From positions 620,658 through 684,657 of the forward strand of contig BDSI01000040.1 in the NCBI GenBank assembly GCA_003117195.1: 64,000 nucleotides of DNA, read 5' to 3'. Numbering within the stretch: the first letter of the stretch is position 1; each line of letters starts with the position of its first letter. The notes under the pieces were generated by a model, which saw only the letters and a list, made by a program, of their open reading frames with translations, was not told where the DNA came from and did no database searches. This DNA is from Eudorina sp. 2006-703-Eu-15. Its lineage: Eukaryota > Chlorophyta > Chlorophyceae > Chlamydomonadales > Volvocaceae. Positions 1 to 11,800 of this stretch are shown in pieces. The position numbers and the translations under genes were made by a program.

Positions 1-868
1 TCATACAAAGCACCTGCGTAACCGCCGCTTGCGGATGCCCAACAGCCTCCGCGCGGTTGCCGTACAACATACAGCCAATGCCGTACACTCGCCTCTTTCG
101 CACTATCTACCGCTGACCTGAACAGTCAAGGGACAACTGAATCGATACAGCTCTGCCCCTCCTAGGCATTAAGGCCGGTGTGAGTGGCGACGGGGTGCTG
201 CCGTCCGATTACACCCGGTTGCCTCCCAAGGGTAGTGACTATCTTGCTAGCCAGGGAATTTATGGATGGAGTTTGAATGGCCAGAACCCTACCGTCAACA
301 TCTATCATTGCAAGCAGCAGGCACCCGGCAGCCGACGGCTTCCACCTCCCAGACACCATAACCTAGGAAATTATGCATACCCACGGTAGTGCTGGCGCCC
401 TCCGCCGGCTTGTTCCAGAACTGAAAGACGAGGTCTACCACGTGCAACGTAATGGGCGGCTGGTGAAGTCTCCACCATGGGCGGTGGCACGCGCCAATAC
501 CCTATGGAGCCTAAACCGTAGCATTCATTGACTGACTGACACCTGAATGACTGCAGCCAGGTCGCGGGCCCCATTCGTCAGACAGCCCTTTGATTTTCAT
601 TAATCGCCACGTGACGCCTATCATGACCCGCCGGTCATCAGGGCCCCAAACATCACCGCACCCCGCATGTAAGAGCGCATGGACCGTCCCATCTTCCCTT
701 CGCGCTGTGCACGATGCCTAACCGCGTTTGTCTACCTAGATTTTATTTGCTCCCGGCACGCTTTTGGGGTACGATACCTACTACCAGCAGCGGCTTGCTT
801 GCACGGGGTGGACGCATGATTGCAGCGCGCACGCACCATCCGGCGCTGCCGACGCCTCCAGCAGGCCA
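1..868. other. No gene recognised; flank of the BTB gene
   Basis: Only short overlapping open frames on both strands are present, with no recognisable motif or splice structure. It lies downstream of the minus-strand BTB gene, so it should contain that gene's 3' untranslated region. No convincing TGTAA-type poly(A) motif was found in the right orientation. Confidence 0.5.
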
Positions 869-2539
869 TCAGGACAGGAGCAGCTCGCACATGAGCTCAG
901 AGGCCAGGTCGGGCCGTTGGATCATCAGCACGGCCAGCAGGTCCTGCACCTGCTCCCGACCGGTTGCTTTCACCACCTCGCGCCGATGCTGCAGCAGGAA
1001 GGCCTTCAGCCGCGGCACCAGCGCCGTCAGGTTGTAATGCTCCGCCCAGACCAAGTCCGACAGAACCGACCCGGGGGTCACCACCTCCATCAGCTGCGAC
1101 ACCAGCTGACGGGTGACGTCCTCCGGCAGCAACAGCCAGCCCGCCATCTCCGCCGCCGACCGAAGCACATCCACCGGCAGGTGTAGCGTGCCTTCGTAGA
1201 AGTACCTCAGGAGCCAGGCGAAGGTATCCAGGTCAGCGCCATCGGGCAGAGTCACCTCGTCCGCACCGCTGTCGCCGAAGCCGGTCCCCGGCAACAGCAG
1301 CCGCTTGAAGTACTCGCTGCGTTGAGTCAGTGCGCTGCGGTGGACCCAGACGCACTTGCCGCCGCCAGCCGCCGCCACGACCTTGACTGTGCCGCTGTCG
1401 CTGGCGACGCAGGTGGACTCACCACCATGCTCCGCTGCGGTGTCTCCGTTGCCACCGCCAGCTAAGGAGGCGGAGGGCCCGGTGCAGCCGGTGGTGATTG
1501 TCTTCAGCCACGCGGGCATGGCCTGCGGGCTGGGGACCCTGCCTGCAAGCACGTCGCTGCACGGTGTGAACGACAAGCCGTGCATCAAGCTGATGATGTG
1601 GATGCCGTCGGCGGCCGCAGGAGGATAGGCATCATCCCTTTTGGAGACCGCGAGCTCGCCTCCCGGCAGCAGCGCCATCTGCTGGACGCGCTTGTACTCC
1701 CCCTCAGCCTCAAACGCGCAAAGCGTGCTGACGTTGGCGTCGCAATCCATCACCCGGAGCTGGCCCGCGTCCGCGAGGTACAGGGTGCCGCGCGCAGCCG
1801 CCAGCACCGACCGGATCTGGCAGAAACGAGCTGCCGTACCGTGCCCGTCAATACGTCCCCGTTGGGACAGGTGACCAGCCACGACGGTGGGCGCGCTGCC
1901 GTGCGGCGACACCCGGCAGACCGCCCTGGCCGTACCCACCAGAAGCGTGTCCGTGAACGGATCGTACGACAGTGCCAGCCATTGCTCACACTCCAGCGCC
2001 GATCCCTGCACGGTACCTACAACACCGCTGGCGGCGTTGAGGCGTCGAATCGGCGTGCCGGGCTCGTTCTGCGCTATGAAGATGTCGCCCTTGCCGTTGG
2101 CCGCCAAGGCGATGATGTACTGGAAGCGTGCCATCCCCCCAGGTCCGTCCACGTGTCCCGACTCTGCTTCGTTGCCGGCGACCAAGCTGATTCGATCGTC
2201 GCTGTCGAGGCGCAGAACGGCAAAGCCTTGCACGTAGAAGACCGCGCCAGTGGTGGGTTCGTACACCGCACGGCACACGGTGCGCAACGGCGGCGATCCG
2301 GGGGTTACTGTCGGTTGCAGAGGCTGCGCGCTGAGGCGAAACGTCATCCCCGCCTTGCTGGGGCCGCCTTCGCCATCACCTCCACAGTGGGTATGCGGCA
2401 GCAGCTCCTGCACCTCATCCTCCAAGAACACCAGCGTCTGACAGCCGCCGTCCGGGCGCGGCCGAACCACCACATTGGAGATGTTTCCGGGTGTCGGCAC
2501 CACCTTGCTCGTGATGGAAGACATGCTAATAAATGGCAT
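869..2539 (-). CDS. Intronless NHL/beta-propeller plus BTB/POZ domain protein (556 aa)
   Basis: A single uninterrupted frame from an ATG at 2539. Residues ~60-330 hold diverged NHL/beta-propeller repeats, with recurring GxxARF and LYLADAG-like blades. After a Ser/Ala-rich linker, residues ~382-485 form a BTB/POZ domain with the motifs VWVHRSALTQRSEYFKRLL and FAWLLRYFYEGTLHL, followed by a BACK-like helical tail to the stop. BTB domains with this layout usually dimerise and act as substrate adaptors for CUL3 ubiquitin ligases. That role is inferred from the family; the target is unknown. BTB/propeller proteins of this kind are numerous in volvocine algae. It lacks introns in an intron-rich neighbourhood, so a retrocopy origin is possible. 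A second ATG six codons in (MSSITSK) could be the real start. It is transcribed divergently from RGP1 across 2.5 kb. Confidence 0.8.
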   Translation of the reverse strand: MPFISMSSITSKVVPTPGNISNVVVRPRPDGGCQTLVFLEDEVQELLPHTHCGGDGEGGPSKAGMTFRLSAQPLQPTVTPGSPPLRTVCRAVYEPTTGAVFYVQGFAVLRLDSDDRISLVAGNEAESGHVDGPGGMARFQYIIALAANGKGDIFIAQNEPGTPIRRLNAASGVVGTVQGSALECEQWLALSYDPFTDTLLVGTARAVCRVSPHGSAPTVVAGHLSQRGRIDGHGTAARFCQIRSVLAAARGTLYLADAGQLRVMDCDANVSTLCAFEAEGEYKRVQQMALLPGGELAVSKRDDAYPPAAADGIHIISLMHGLSFTPCSDVLAGRVPSPQAMPAWLKTITTGCTGPSASLAGGGNGDTAAEHGGESTCVASDSGTVKVVAAAGGGKCVWVHRSALTQRSEYFKRLLLPGTGFGDSGADEVTLPDGADLDTFAWLLRYFYEGTLHLPVDVLRSAAEMAGWLLLPEDVTRQLVSQLMEVVTPGSVLSDLVWAEHYNLTALVPRLKAFLLQHRREVVKATGREQVQDLLAVLMIQRPDLASELMCELLLS

Positions 2540-5086
2540 GTCCCCGGTGAGCCGAGAGGACGGTGTCGCAGCTCTTCGGTCTTGCGGTTCCGCGCAGGCT
2601 TGTGAGCGAACTTCAGGGGCGGGAGGCTGGAGGTCGCTGGCGGATACGCGACGACTATTGCACTGTCAACGGCACGCTTGAGCTCTATATGTATTTCGGT
2701 TACTGTGAGATGCGATTTGTATTGGACATGTCAGAGCACGCAACCTATGACAGCAGGCAGCGCATGCCGTTGCTTGATAACGGTTGGCTCCGAAGTACTG
2801 CGCTGGGCGTATGAGCGGTCGCAGTTCAGGGCACCTCCCGTCACCTCTTCTAGCAGGTTCTGGAACCGAGGTGCAGATCCGACAGATATGACATACGATT
2901 TGCTGACGTGAAGTGACAGGTGTTGATCGGACATGACCTGGGTCGCCGCCTGTAATGCCGTACCGCACCTGTTGCGCTCTCCGCTCATCATTGCAAAGGC
3001 AAACAACTTTGCATGGTACGAATGATTTCAGGCAAACTTCGGCTTCCAGAGCATTGCTTTAGCGTTCGGCAACGCGCAGGTATGTTGGAGACTCCGACAA
3101 CGCGAAACCTTGAAACCGTGTTGTGGCAACGTGCACACTAATGCGCACACCGAACACATGCGAAGCAAACAAACTTGTAAAAACTAAAATCTTAAGGTAA
3201 CATCATGTTGGGATTCGAGGAAAACGGCAAGGCGCGGGCAACAGGATCCAGGTCCCGGAAGTCCGACGGACACGCGCGGACTCAGCTGCGGCTTGACTCG
3301 CAAACCTGACCAAGCGCGGCCATTTCTTGTCGCTCAACCGTCGCTGATTAGCTGATGCGCTGCAGATGTCCTCCGTTTTATTTAACCGTTACAAGGTGGA
3401 CCCGTGTCCCAACCGGGTGTTCCAACGGGCCCAAATAGCTCGTAGGCGCCTCACCTCATCAACCCCTGCCAAGGACTGCGCACCCATCCTCCATCACCCG
3501 CGGGGGCGGTCATGCAGCCATATCGGTCAACACACCAGGTTACCAGCGCGCCAGGATTGCCTCTCCCGGAAACCGCGGCCAGACCCGCCGAATCACATGG
3601 CGGGGAGGCCGTTGGTCTTGGCGAGGCTCGATTTATGTTATCGGGGTAACCGTTACAAGGTGGACCCGTCAAACACCCGTCGAGGTACTATGCACAGCTA
3701 TGCATCATCGCTGCTGGAAGGGGGGGCGCCCCGTCAGTGAAACAACAGGCGGTAGCGAGCAGCAATTGCTGGTAGGGCTGGGGGTCGCGGCGCCACCCTC
3801 TGTTGCCACGACGCCATGCCTGACTTGACGGTCGGCTACTTCAAATAGCCAGGTAATGTTTGTTTCGTCCGCTCTCGGGCACAGGTCGCAAGGCAACTTT
3901 CAGGAGATTGTCTTTGGATCAAGGGGGGCGCCATGCTATTGGGAATGTGGGAAGCTGTGGTCACTGTTCGTGGCACCGTTCCTGGGCACGTTGAAGGCAC
4001 GCACCCTGTGCGACGCCATGCTGCGGTGGAATTGGTCACCGCTGACCTGTGTGAGGCGGTGAGACAGTGCAGCGGGTCGCCGCTGTGGCTGGGGCCGACG
4101 AGCGTGGAGCCCCTGGGGCCGTCGCCGCACCCGATGCACGGTGAATGAATGCACGGCGAAGGAGGAACAACACACGTGGGGGAGCGGGGAGGTATTTCGC
4201 TTTAATAGTTAAATATAATAAAATTGTTGAAAGAGGTCATCATGCCCCACCGCACCGGGGACAAACGGAACACGGTCTTGGGCGCGCATGGGAGAGCGGC
4301 TGATCGCGCCTACCAAGATGACCGCTAAGCGCAAGGGGTATGTATGGCAATCGGTTGCAGGTAGGTGACATGCGCAGGAGGAAAGAAAAGACCTGAAGCA
4401 GAGTCCTGGCTCATGCTAAGGCGGGTTCGAGCGTTGTTCTGGCGCGTCAACCCCAATTATGACGCTCGCTTGTAAGCTGAACATGTCGCGTGATGCCGTA
4501 AGCGGACCGGGGAGGGCGGGGTAGCAGGTGGCCGGTGGCCTGGTGACGAGGGTCTGGGGGGAATGGTTGACCTGGGCGCTCGCGTATTGACGGGTGGGCA
4601 AGGTCAGCAGGTTGCTGACATCGATGGCCACCCACGCCTGCAAGGGAGATAGTGGGAAATGGCTCTGACCCTGGGCCGTTGTGAGAGTGCAGGGCGCGGG
4701 TTTTTGGCGATGGTCTGTGCCATGAAGCAGAGTGGGATTGTTGCTGTCTGTTGGATTGAAACGAGCACCGGTGTATGCAAGGCACGGCGTGGGGCATGCC
4801 GGCTGTGGACAATGATATTGTAGCCTTATAATGACGGGACGAGACGGCGCGTCTTCATGTTCATGCATGATTTACTGTGATGCATAATTCTAACGGCTAC
4901 CGTACAGCCGGTACGGGTCGCAACAGCTTGCTCAGGTTTGGCTTAGGTGCGTATGCACATGACTTATATGCAATATGATGGACAAATCGCGCTCTTGCTA
5001 ACTCGGTTGTAGTAAAATATAGACAAGGTCAAGTTTTGATGTGATATATACTCGTCGACAACCCACAGCCTGATTTAATTGCCAGG
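2540..5086. other. Intergenic, between divergent BTB gene and RGP1
   Basis: No exon was recognised on either strand. The region holds a 22-base direct repeat (see 3384-3669) and an AT-rich patch near 4199-4230. It must contain the promoters of both flanking genes, but no specific element is identifiable. Confidence 0.45.
3384..3669. repeat. 22-bp direct repeat pair bounding a 242-bp segment
   Basis: The copies at 3384-3405 and 3648-3669 are identical: they start AACCGTTACAAGG and end TGGACCCGT. The 12-base core CCGTTACAAGGT recurs at about 7929 inside RGP1 intron 7. This could be the edges of a small mobile element or solo terminal repeats. No coding capacity lies between them. Confidence 0.5.
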
Positions 5087-8000
5087 ATGGCGCTTCAAGT
5101 CAACTTGACTTTGAGCAAAACTTATTTTCTGCCCGGCGAGCTTGTCCAAGTATGCGTTCAGGTAGCTTTGATCTCATCGCTATTGTTGCAAGGTTTGCCG
5201 TTTGTATAATAACAGCATGTATTGCACAGATTTTTAACGAGACGGACAGCATTCCTCAAGATGTGACTCGCGACTCTGCAAATGCACAAGTGCTGCATAT
5301 CAAGGAGCTGAGCTTTCAAGCAAATGGAACGGAAAGGACTGATCCCAGCTTTGTTCACCATTTGCACCACCCGGAGGTGCCTGCGGAACTTACTGACTCC
5401 CGGGTGAGGTTGATATGGGCACGGCTAACTATAATCAGTGCAGACAGGAATGCAACCACATCACGATTGAAGAATCTTCGGCATGCTAGCGTTGTGAAGA
5501 ATTGTGAGGTTTCCATGCGCAAGGGCTCCCTGGGTTATTCACGCCATGCTTAGAAAGATGTAATAGGCTGGAAAAATAATTATGATGAGGGGATATGTAA
5601 TTGTTTTAACCTGCGGTGGGTGCAGAAACGCGTACGGACCATTTTCTCGACGGAGTCGGCCGTGCTTGTGAGCGACAAGGCGCTGGCGCCACACGCTATG
5701 CAGTGCTTCCAGTTGCGGTGCGTACACGGGTCACGAGCTCACACCATGGGCTTTCCAGTTCGCCGTGCGGTCACGGGCGTCCAGCGACCCGTCGTACGGC
5801 ACGAGAAGTTGGGGTGCCACACATTGATGCGACCAGCGCTGTCCTGCAGGTTTCGACTTCCGGCGGCGCTTCCGCCCACATTTCGGGGCAGCGCAGTGCG
5901 CTTCTTCTACCTGATACACGTGAAAGCCGTTTACGAAGTACACAAAGGTGCGTGACGTGCGATCTGGAGCTTTGGCCACTTTTTGCGCTTTCTGTATCTG
6001 TGTGGCGGAACCTTTCGGGCCCGTTCGTGTGAAGGAGTGGGTACCTGTTCAGGTCCTCCTTTTCAGGGACTTCTTTTAAGTGCACCACATACATGCCGCC
6101 GCGGCTGGGGCCGCCTTCTTCGCGTCTGCAGACAAAGTTGAGGCTGTGGTCTACGAGACGACGGCGTCCACCACCCTCACAGTCTGGCCCAGCACCACTG
6201 GGTCGATGGGGATGCAGCCGGGCTCGGCAAACATTGCGGATCGGCGCAACAGCTCGTTGGATTACAGTCTTCGCAGCTTCGGGTCTGGTCTCGGGGACGC
6301 GCCGAGTGAGCCCCCAGCTCCGCAGCATGCACGCAGCAGCAAGGCAAGTGACGCCGCGGACATCTCGGGCAGGGCAGAAACTCGGTTCAGCGGTGCGGGC
6401 GGCGGAGCATCCAGTTCGCCGACAGCCTCTGGGGTGCCGCTGCATGCGGCGCCCCTGCCATCCAGTGCCAGCAACAACTATGGCGGCATGGGCGGTTATT
6501 GCGGTGATGATACGGATGTGCCCATGTGCGACTATGTCCTGGGCAAGAACTGCAGGTACGACTCACATATCAAAACAGAGTTGTCTCGTAACGGATGCAC
6601 TGCTGCGTTAAAAGTCAGTCGTTATACACGAAGTTAGCCCATGGTCGTGTTATCAAGGCCCGAGTGTGCAGGGGTTGCTCTGAGCCGCCTCGTGTAGGGT
6701 GCATATTCGCATGCATGGCGCTTACCTTGAGGTTAAGATATGGCGGCCGTTTATTTTGCTGTTGTGCAAAAGTGTGTGAATTTCGCTTGTGTCTGTTGCC
6801 GCAGAATAAAATGGCAGGAGGTTCGTAGCGAGGGCACTGGCGAGGGCCTCGCCAGTTTCGCATCACTGGACAGCCTCTCGCGCGCAGCAGATGGGTCGGC
6901 GAGCAGAGGAGCGGTGGGTGCCGGCCCTGTGCCCCCTCCCAGGGGCGTCATCCCTTTCGGCGTCAACCAGCCATTCAACACCCCGTTCCCATTGCACTCA
7001 GCCCTTGCGCTGGACACGGACTCGGACCAGGAGGATGGTCGCGGCTGGCAGAGCAGTGGTTCTGGAGCGCCGGGACACGCCGCTGGGACCGGCATGGTGG
7101 TTGCGCCGGCAAAGGCATCACCCCATGTGCAGCGGCAAGTGTCCGGGGGTGCGCCTTTCACGAGGCATCCGAGCCGGCGCAACTCGCTGTTCGGCAAGGT
7201 CTACATGCTCAATGTTGGGGACCTGCCCTTGCTACGACTGCTTCTACACGTAAGCCGTCGGTACCCCGGGCGCTGGGTGGCGTCTTCCACTGAAATGCGC
7301 ACGAACGCGTTCCCCGAATGTAGCATGAATGCGCAACAGGGCAGCGCAATGTTACCGTATGACTGTCGTTACTGCTGCTTAGCCCCTCCGCATGCGGGTG
7401 CTGCATGTGTTCGGTCATTTCGCTGGCACCGGCTGGGCCCTGTCATCCGACGCACGTGTTCTGCAGGCGCCCTTGGAGGCACCTTTGCAACCTGGTGCGA
7501 CATTCGGAGGCGTGCTGGACTTCCGGCAGCCGCTCGCAACTCTGTCGCCAGGCGCAGCAGCCGACCGACCGCCCATGACCTGCTACGGCGTTGCAGTGCT
7601 GCTGGAGACGGAAGAAGTTTTGTCGTCCGAATGCAGACCTCAGGTGAGAGCCGCTAGCAGTGCTTGGTGTGCTGAGACGATGGACAAAGTAATGTCTTCC
7701 GTCCATGCGCAGGCGGAGCAGCTTTCTCGATCAGCTGCTATTAAGCGCCCTGCCTTAATCGAGCAGCCCTGTCTTCTGACCTTGGCCGTCCAGACAAAGC
7801 GACAGCGCTTCTCGATTAAGGCAGGGCGCTCAATAAGCAACGGGCCTCGTGTCAGGTTGCTAAACCAAGCGACGACGCCATGATAGTTCACAAACGTGTC
7901 ACTCTGTGCATGATGCTGTGAAACGGCCCGTTACAAGGTATTACAGCATGATGTCTGTAAGACGGACGCGTCGTCACGATGCCTTGGTGCTCTAGTCAAT

Positions 8001-8367
8001 GCTTGGCGGACCTGCGGGATTCTGGCTTAGTCTCTGGTATGTTCCCTTTGCGCAGAACAAGAGGGATGGGGACGGCCTTCCGTGCGGAACGCCGTACGTC
8101 ATACGTCGCCTTCATGCCGAGCACCATGACATCACGTGCGACAGCGCGCTCACGTCATTCATGTTCTCATTGCCAACAACAGCTGCGCCCTCGTTCCGCA
8201 CGCCAATGGTCTCATTGCGCTGGGTCCTTCGCTTTGAGTTAACTGTTGGGCCTAGGGTCAATTTCGCCACCGTGGATAAGCGAGCGCGTTCAATGCGACC
8301 GCAGCTGGAGCAGCTGGTCTGGTCACTGCCACTCAACTTGCGTTCGCCTGTGTCCCTGGCTCGATAG
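5087..8367 (+). CDS. RGP1: RGP1, Rab6A-GEF complex partner (8 exons, 598 aa)
   Basis: RGP1 pairs with RIC1 as the exchange factor for Rab6/Ypt6 at the trans-Golgi, in endosome-to-Golgi recycling. Exons: 5087-5161, 5230-5403, 5626-5717, 5850-5947, 6132-6555, 6805-7249, 7467-7643, 8056-8367. All junctions are GT-AG and in phase. Blocks matching animal RGP1 occur in order. They are an N-terminal YFLPGELVQVCVQ strand, PPTFRGSAVRFFYLIHVKA (exon 4), LQPGATFGGVLDF with YGVAVLLETEEV (exon 7), and TSFMFSLPTTAAPSF then VSLRWVLRFEL (exon 8). It ends with VWSLPLNL, as in the family's last strand. Exons 5-6 carry a long Ser/Gly-rich low-complexity insert absent from animals. Start: the first ATG gives an N-terminus that aligns with the family start. 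Intron 7 contains a long hairpin. It is convergent with MAT3. Confidence 0.88.
7740..7834. repeat. Long inverted repeat in RGP1 intron 7
   Basis: Arms of 24 bases at 7740-7763 and 7811-7834 are reverse complements with one mismatch (core AAGCGCCCTGCC), separated by 47 bases. In the RGP1 pre-mRNA this would fold into a stable stem. It may be a miniature inverted-repeat element or a small-RNA precursor. Confidence 0.7.
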
Positions 8368-8864
8368 ATTGGAGATGATGTGCTGTTTAAGTGCGGTGAC
8401 TCAGCGTTATGGTAATCTGGCTTGATCCACGTACCCTGTCTTGCTGCCAAGATGCATTGGTCGGTAGTGGTTTGCCATAAGGCGGCGTTGTCAAGGGACG
8501 GGAGTTGTTGTATGTGCATTTGCCGTTAAGGTCTTGACCGATTCGCATTATGTCCCGAGCATGGTAGTCATCGGACCATTTGACCATCTACCAACGGATG
8601 GCGTCTTACATGTCTCAGGCATGGTTCGTAGCGCCTACGACAAATGCGTGGCGCCACGGGTTACATCAAACAATCATGTCACAAATGATCGGGGCATAAC
8701 AACCCATCTCAGCAAGGCTCAGTCAAATTTGGGGTCCGTACCAATACAATCGTAAGCGATTCTCTATGTAGACTGACTGTGTCCGTGATGTTGTGTGCCA
8801 AACCAAATGCAGCAGTTCATCCATATGCCACAACAAACCGCCATAAAGGCAAGTATTAGGTGGC
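8368..8864. other. Convergent 3' region between RGP1 and MAT3
   Basis: This 497-base gap separates the two stop codons and must hold both 3' untranslated regions. On the MAT3 strand, TGTAA motifs (TTACA on +) lie at 8605-8609 and 8661-8665 and are plausible poly(A) signals. No gene was seen. Confidence 0.5.
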
Positions 8865-11800
8865 TCATACCCCGTACTTGCGATTCGGTGTTCTTTGACG
8901 TCTACCCTGCGAGCGCGATTGCATCAAATCCAGGTTCTCCACCGTACCAGCACTATCTTCCTTCACGGCCTCTCTCCGTTCGGTAAATCGCCGTGCGGCT
9001 CGCCGTTCATTCGCCGACCGATCTCGAGGGCTCTTGTCTTCCATCGTACCATCGCCCGGCAATTCCTGGTCAGACATGTCGTCTTCACCTCCTTGCATGG
9101 ATACGCCCTGCTGGGAGTCAAGTGCCTGCGGAAAGACACACATGTTCCAAACCTCTCCATGTACTGGATATCCATGCGTCATTCGTACTGAATCATCGAT
9201 TGGACAAAAGGTTGTGAAGCAAGCGTGATAAACCACTAGTACCAAGATAAAAAATTTACGCCACCAGGATCAAAGCGTTACCTGGAGTAAGGCTGCCAAG
9301 CCATCCGGAATTTGATGGTCCACCGTTGACGTGCTTCGTGATCGGGCACTGTCCTTCCTGACCAACGCTCCTCCTCCCTGCGGCGATCCAGACTTAACAG
9401 GCATACCAGACGACTGCGGGACGCCCTCCAACTTGTAGCCCCTGCCCAAAAGCGGCGTGTCCGCCCCGAAAGCGTTGCAGATTGACTCCGAATCAGCAAC
9501 ATGGGCTGTTGCCTTGGCTGTGACCTCCTTTGCAGATTGGCTCCGTGGACGGTCCATACTTCGCTCTAATGACGGCATGGCTAGACCTTTCGCGGCCCAA
9601 GGCGACCTCGTGGTGCTCGATGACGAAAGCAGCGGCAGGCCCATCACGCGAGCAGCTGCAACCGTGGAAACTTGCGCTGCAAGGCTGTCTTTAACAATGT
9701 TTCCACCAGGTGCAGGTTGAGCGCCAACCGCAGGGGCGTTCGTAGCCGGGCACCCCTGCTCGCTCTTCAGTAAGAAAGATTTCATTGATGGTACGAACGT
9801 TTGGTTGTAGAATGCAATGATGTCCGCCCGCGTAACAACCTGGCCACCACACAAGGGGCGAGCCGATGAGTTCGACGGAATCTGCAAGCGCGAGATCACT
9901 GAAGCTTCCTCCAAAAATGTCATAGCCACTGCAAGTGCTTGCTATGGTCATGGAGGACAACCTTGCCATCGGTCGATATAACCAATGTGTTGGTTGGCGT
10001 CCCTAAAATAACATTACGACGATGAGGATTTGTCGTAAAATAGTTCCCGCGATTAGATACATAATACCATATTAAATAAATACATTAGCAAAACAGTACT
10101 CCGCAGTCAGAAACATACAATACAGAAAGTAATACATTTCACGGCTCACGCATATTACCGGTTGATGCAATACATTGTCACTGACCTTTTTTTGTTGAAT
10201 TACGATGTTGTAATACGATTATGATGTCGATTAGAATGATACAAGAAGGTTGTCACGATGAAGTACGAATATGTTGTCGATCAGGATGATACACGAGGGC
10301 CGGAGCCCCTTTTCGTAAGACGATCTAACCCTTTTTGTAAATCGATCATAAAATACCGCAAGAGATGAATTGCAGTCCAGGTTGTATTGCCCGAGTTGAA
10401 AATTTGAAGCCCAACATAGCGCACCCTACCTGCAGGCCCGGATTGGTCTGTTCGATGATGACGGAGCGGAAGATGGACTGATGCGCCTGAGGCTGCTTGC
10501 GATAATGGGCAATAATTTCCCTAAACGATACCTGCGACAGCTTTTGCACCTTGCAGTACCCGTACAACGCTGACAAGAGTATCTGATCAATGTGCCGGTT
10601 GTAGAACAAGTGCGTCTGGAAATATAGAGCATGCTCAATCGTCTCGTACACCTGCACGCGTTCAAGGAGCATCCACCAATTACTACGTAAACCTGCAGCT
10701 GTGCCAGGCCATGTGCACGAGCTTACGCAACCTGACCTTGGCGTTCACTTCTCCTCTATCCAAGGGCATAAAATCAAAGTTGTCACACATGAGCGAGAGC
10801 CTGAATGCTGCAAGCTTGAGCACCTGCGGTAAGGACGAACGCTGTGGTTATTTATTTATGTATGTATGGGGTGTTACACTGTGGGCGGCTCGCCGTACAC
10901 ATGTCGTACGGACGAGTGCCAGGGGCCCCTTGCCGGGCCGAACCACAGCGCAGGGCGGGGCGCGCGGATTTGTCTGTCCGTCTGTCTGTCCGTATGTCCG
11001 CCGCGCGCCTCACACCCTGGCTCGAGCCCGGCGGGGCTCCCCTCCAAACAAGCAGGCCGGCCAAGCACTCACACGCGCGCACTCGCACGCCAGACTCACA
11101 CTCCTCCACGCACACGCACTCACACGCCCGCCGCCAGCTGGCTCATGGTGAGCCCCGGCCGGCCGGCCGGGCCGGAGTATGTATGTATGTATGTATGTAT
11201 GTATGTATGTATGTATGTATGTATGTATGTATGTATGTATGTATGTATGTATGTATGTATGTATGTATGTATGTATGTATGTATGTATGTATGTATGTAT
11301 GTATGTATGTATGTATGTATGTATGTATGTATGTATGTATGTATGTATGTATGTTTTTTTTTTTTTTTTTGTATGTATGTATGTATGTATGTATGTATGT
11401 ATGTATTTATGTATGTATGTATGTATGTATGTAACATGTTGTACTGAACGTATGGCCAATACTGACATGCATTCCCCGACAGCGATTAACGGCAACGTTG
11501 TTCCTCACGGACACGCAGATGCAGTGCGGTCAGAAGCGTTCATCACCAGTTCACCACAACTTACCTTGCGGCAAAAGTCGTACAGCGCCCCCGCGCTACC
11601 AGTTGACGGAGCCAGGGCAGCAAGATTCCACCCAATGGACTGTGGTAGCTTCTCCAACGACGACTTCGCAGGCTGTGGACTCCAGTCCCCGCCGCGAGCT
11701 GCACACAAGCCCGGTACGATTATGCAGACATAAGACAACCTCCATCAAGCGCATCGCCCTGGCTTACATCGCAACGCACGAAGATAGGGACTCGGGAAAT

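Noticed and set aside
5771..6445. 224-codon minus frame opposite RGP1
   Set aside because: The opposite strand carries consistent RGP1 exons with good splice sites.
10844..11495. Long open frames on both strands encoding Met-Tyr-Val-Cys or Tyr-Ile-His-Thr repeats
   Set aside because: They are translations of the GTAT microsatellite inside a MAT3 intron.
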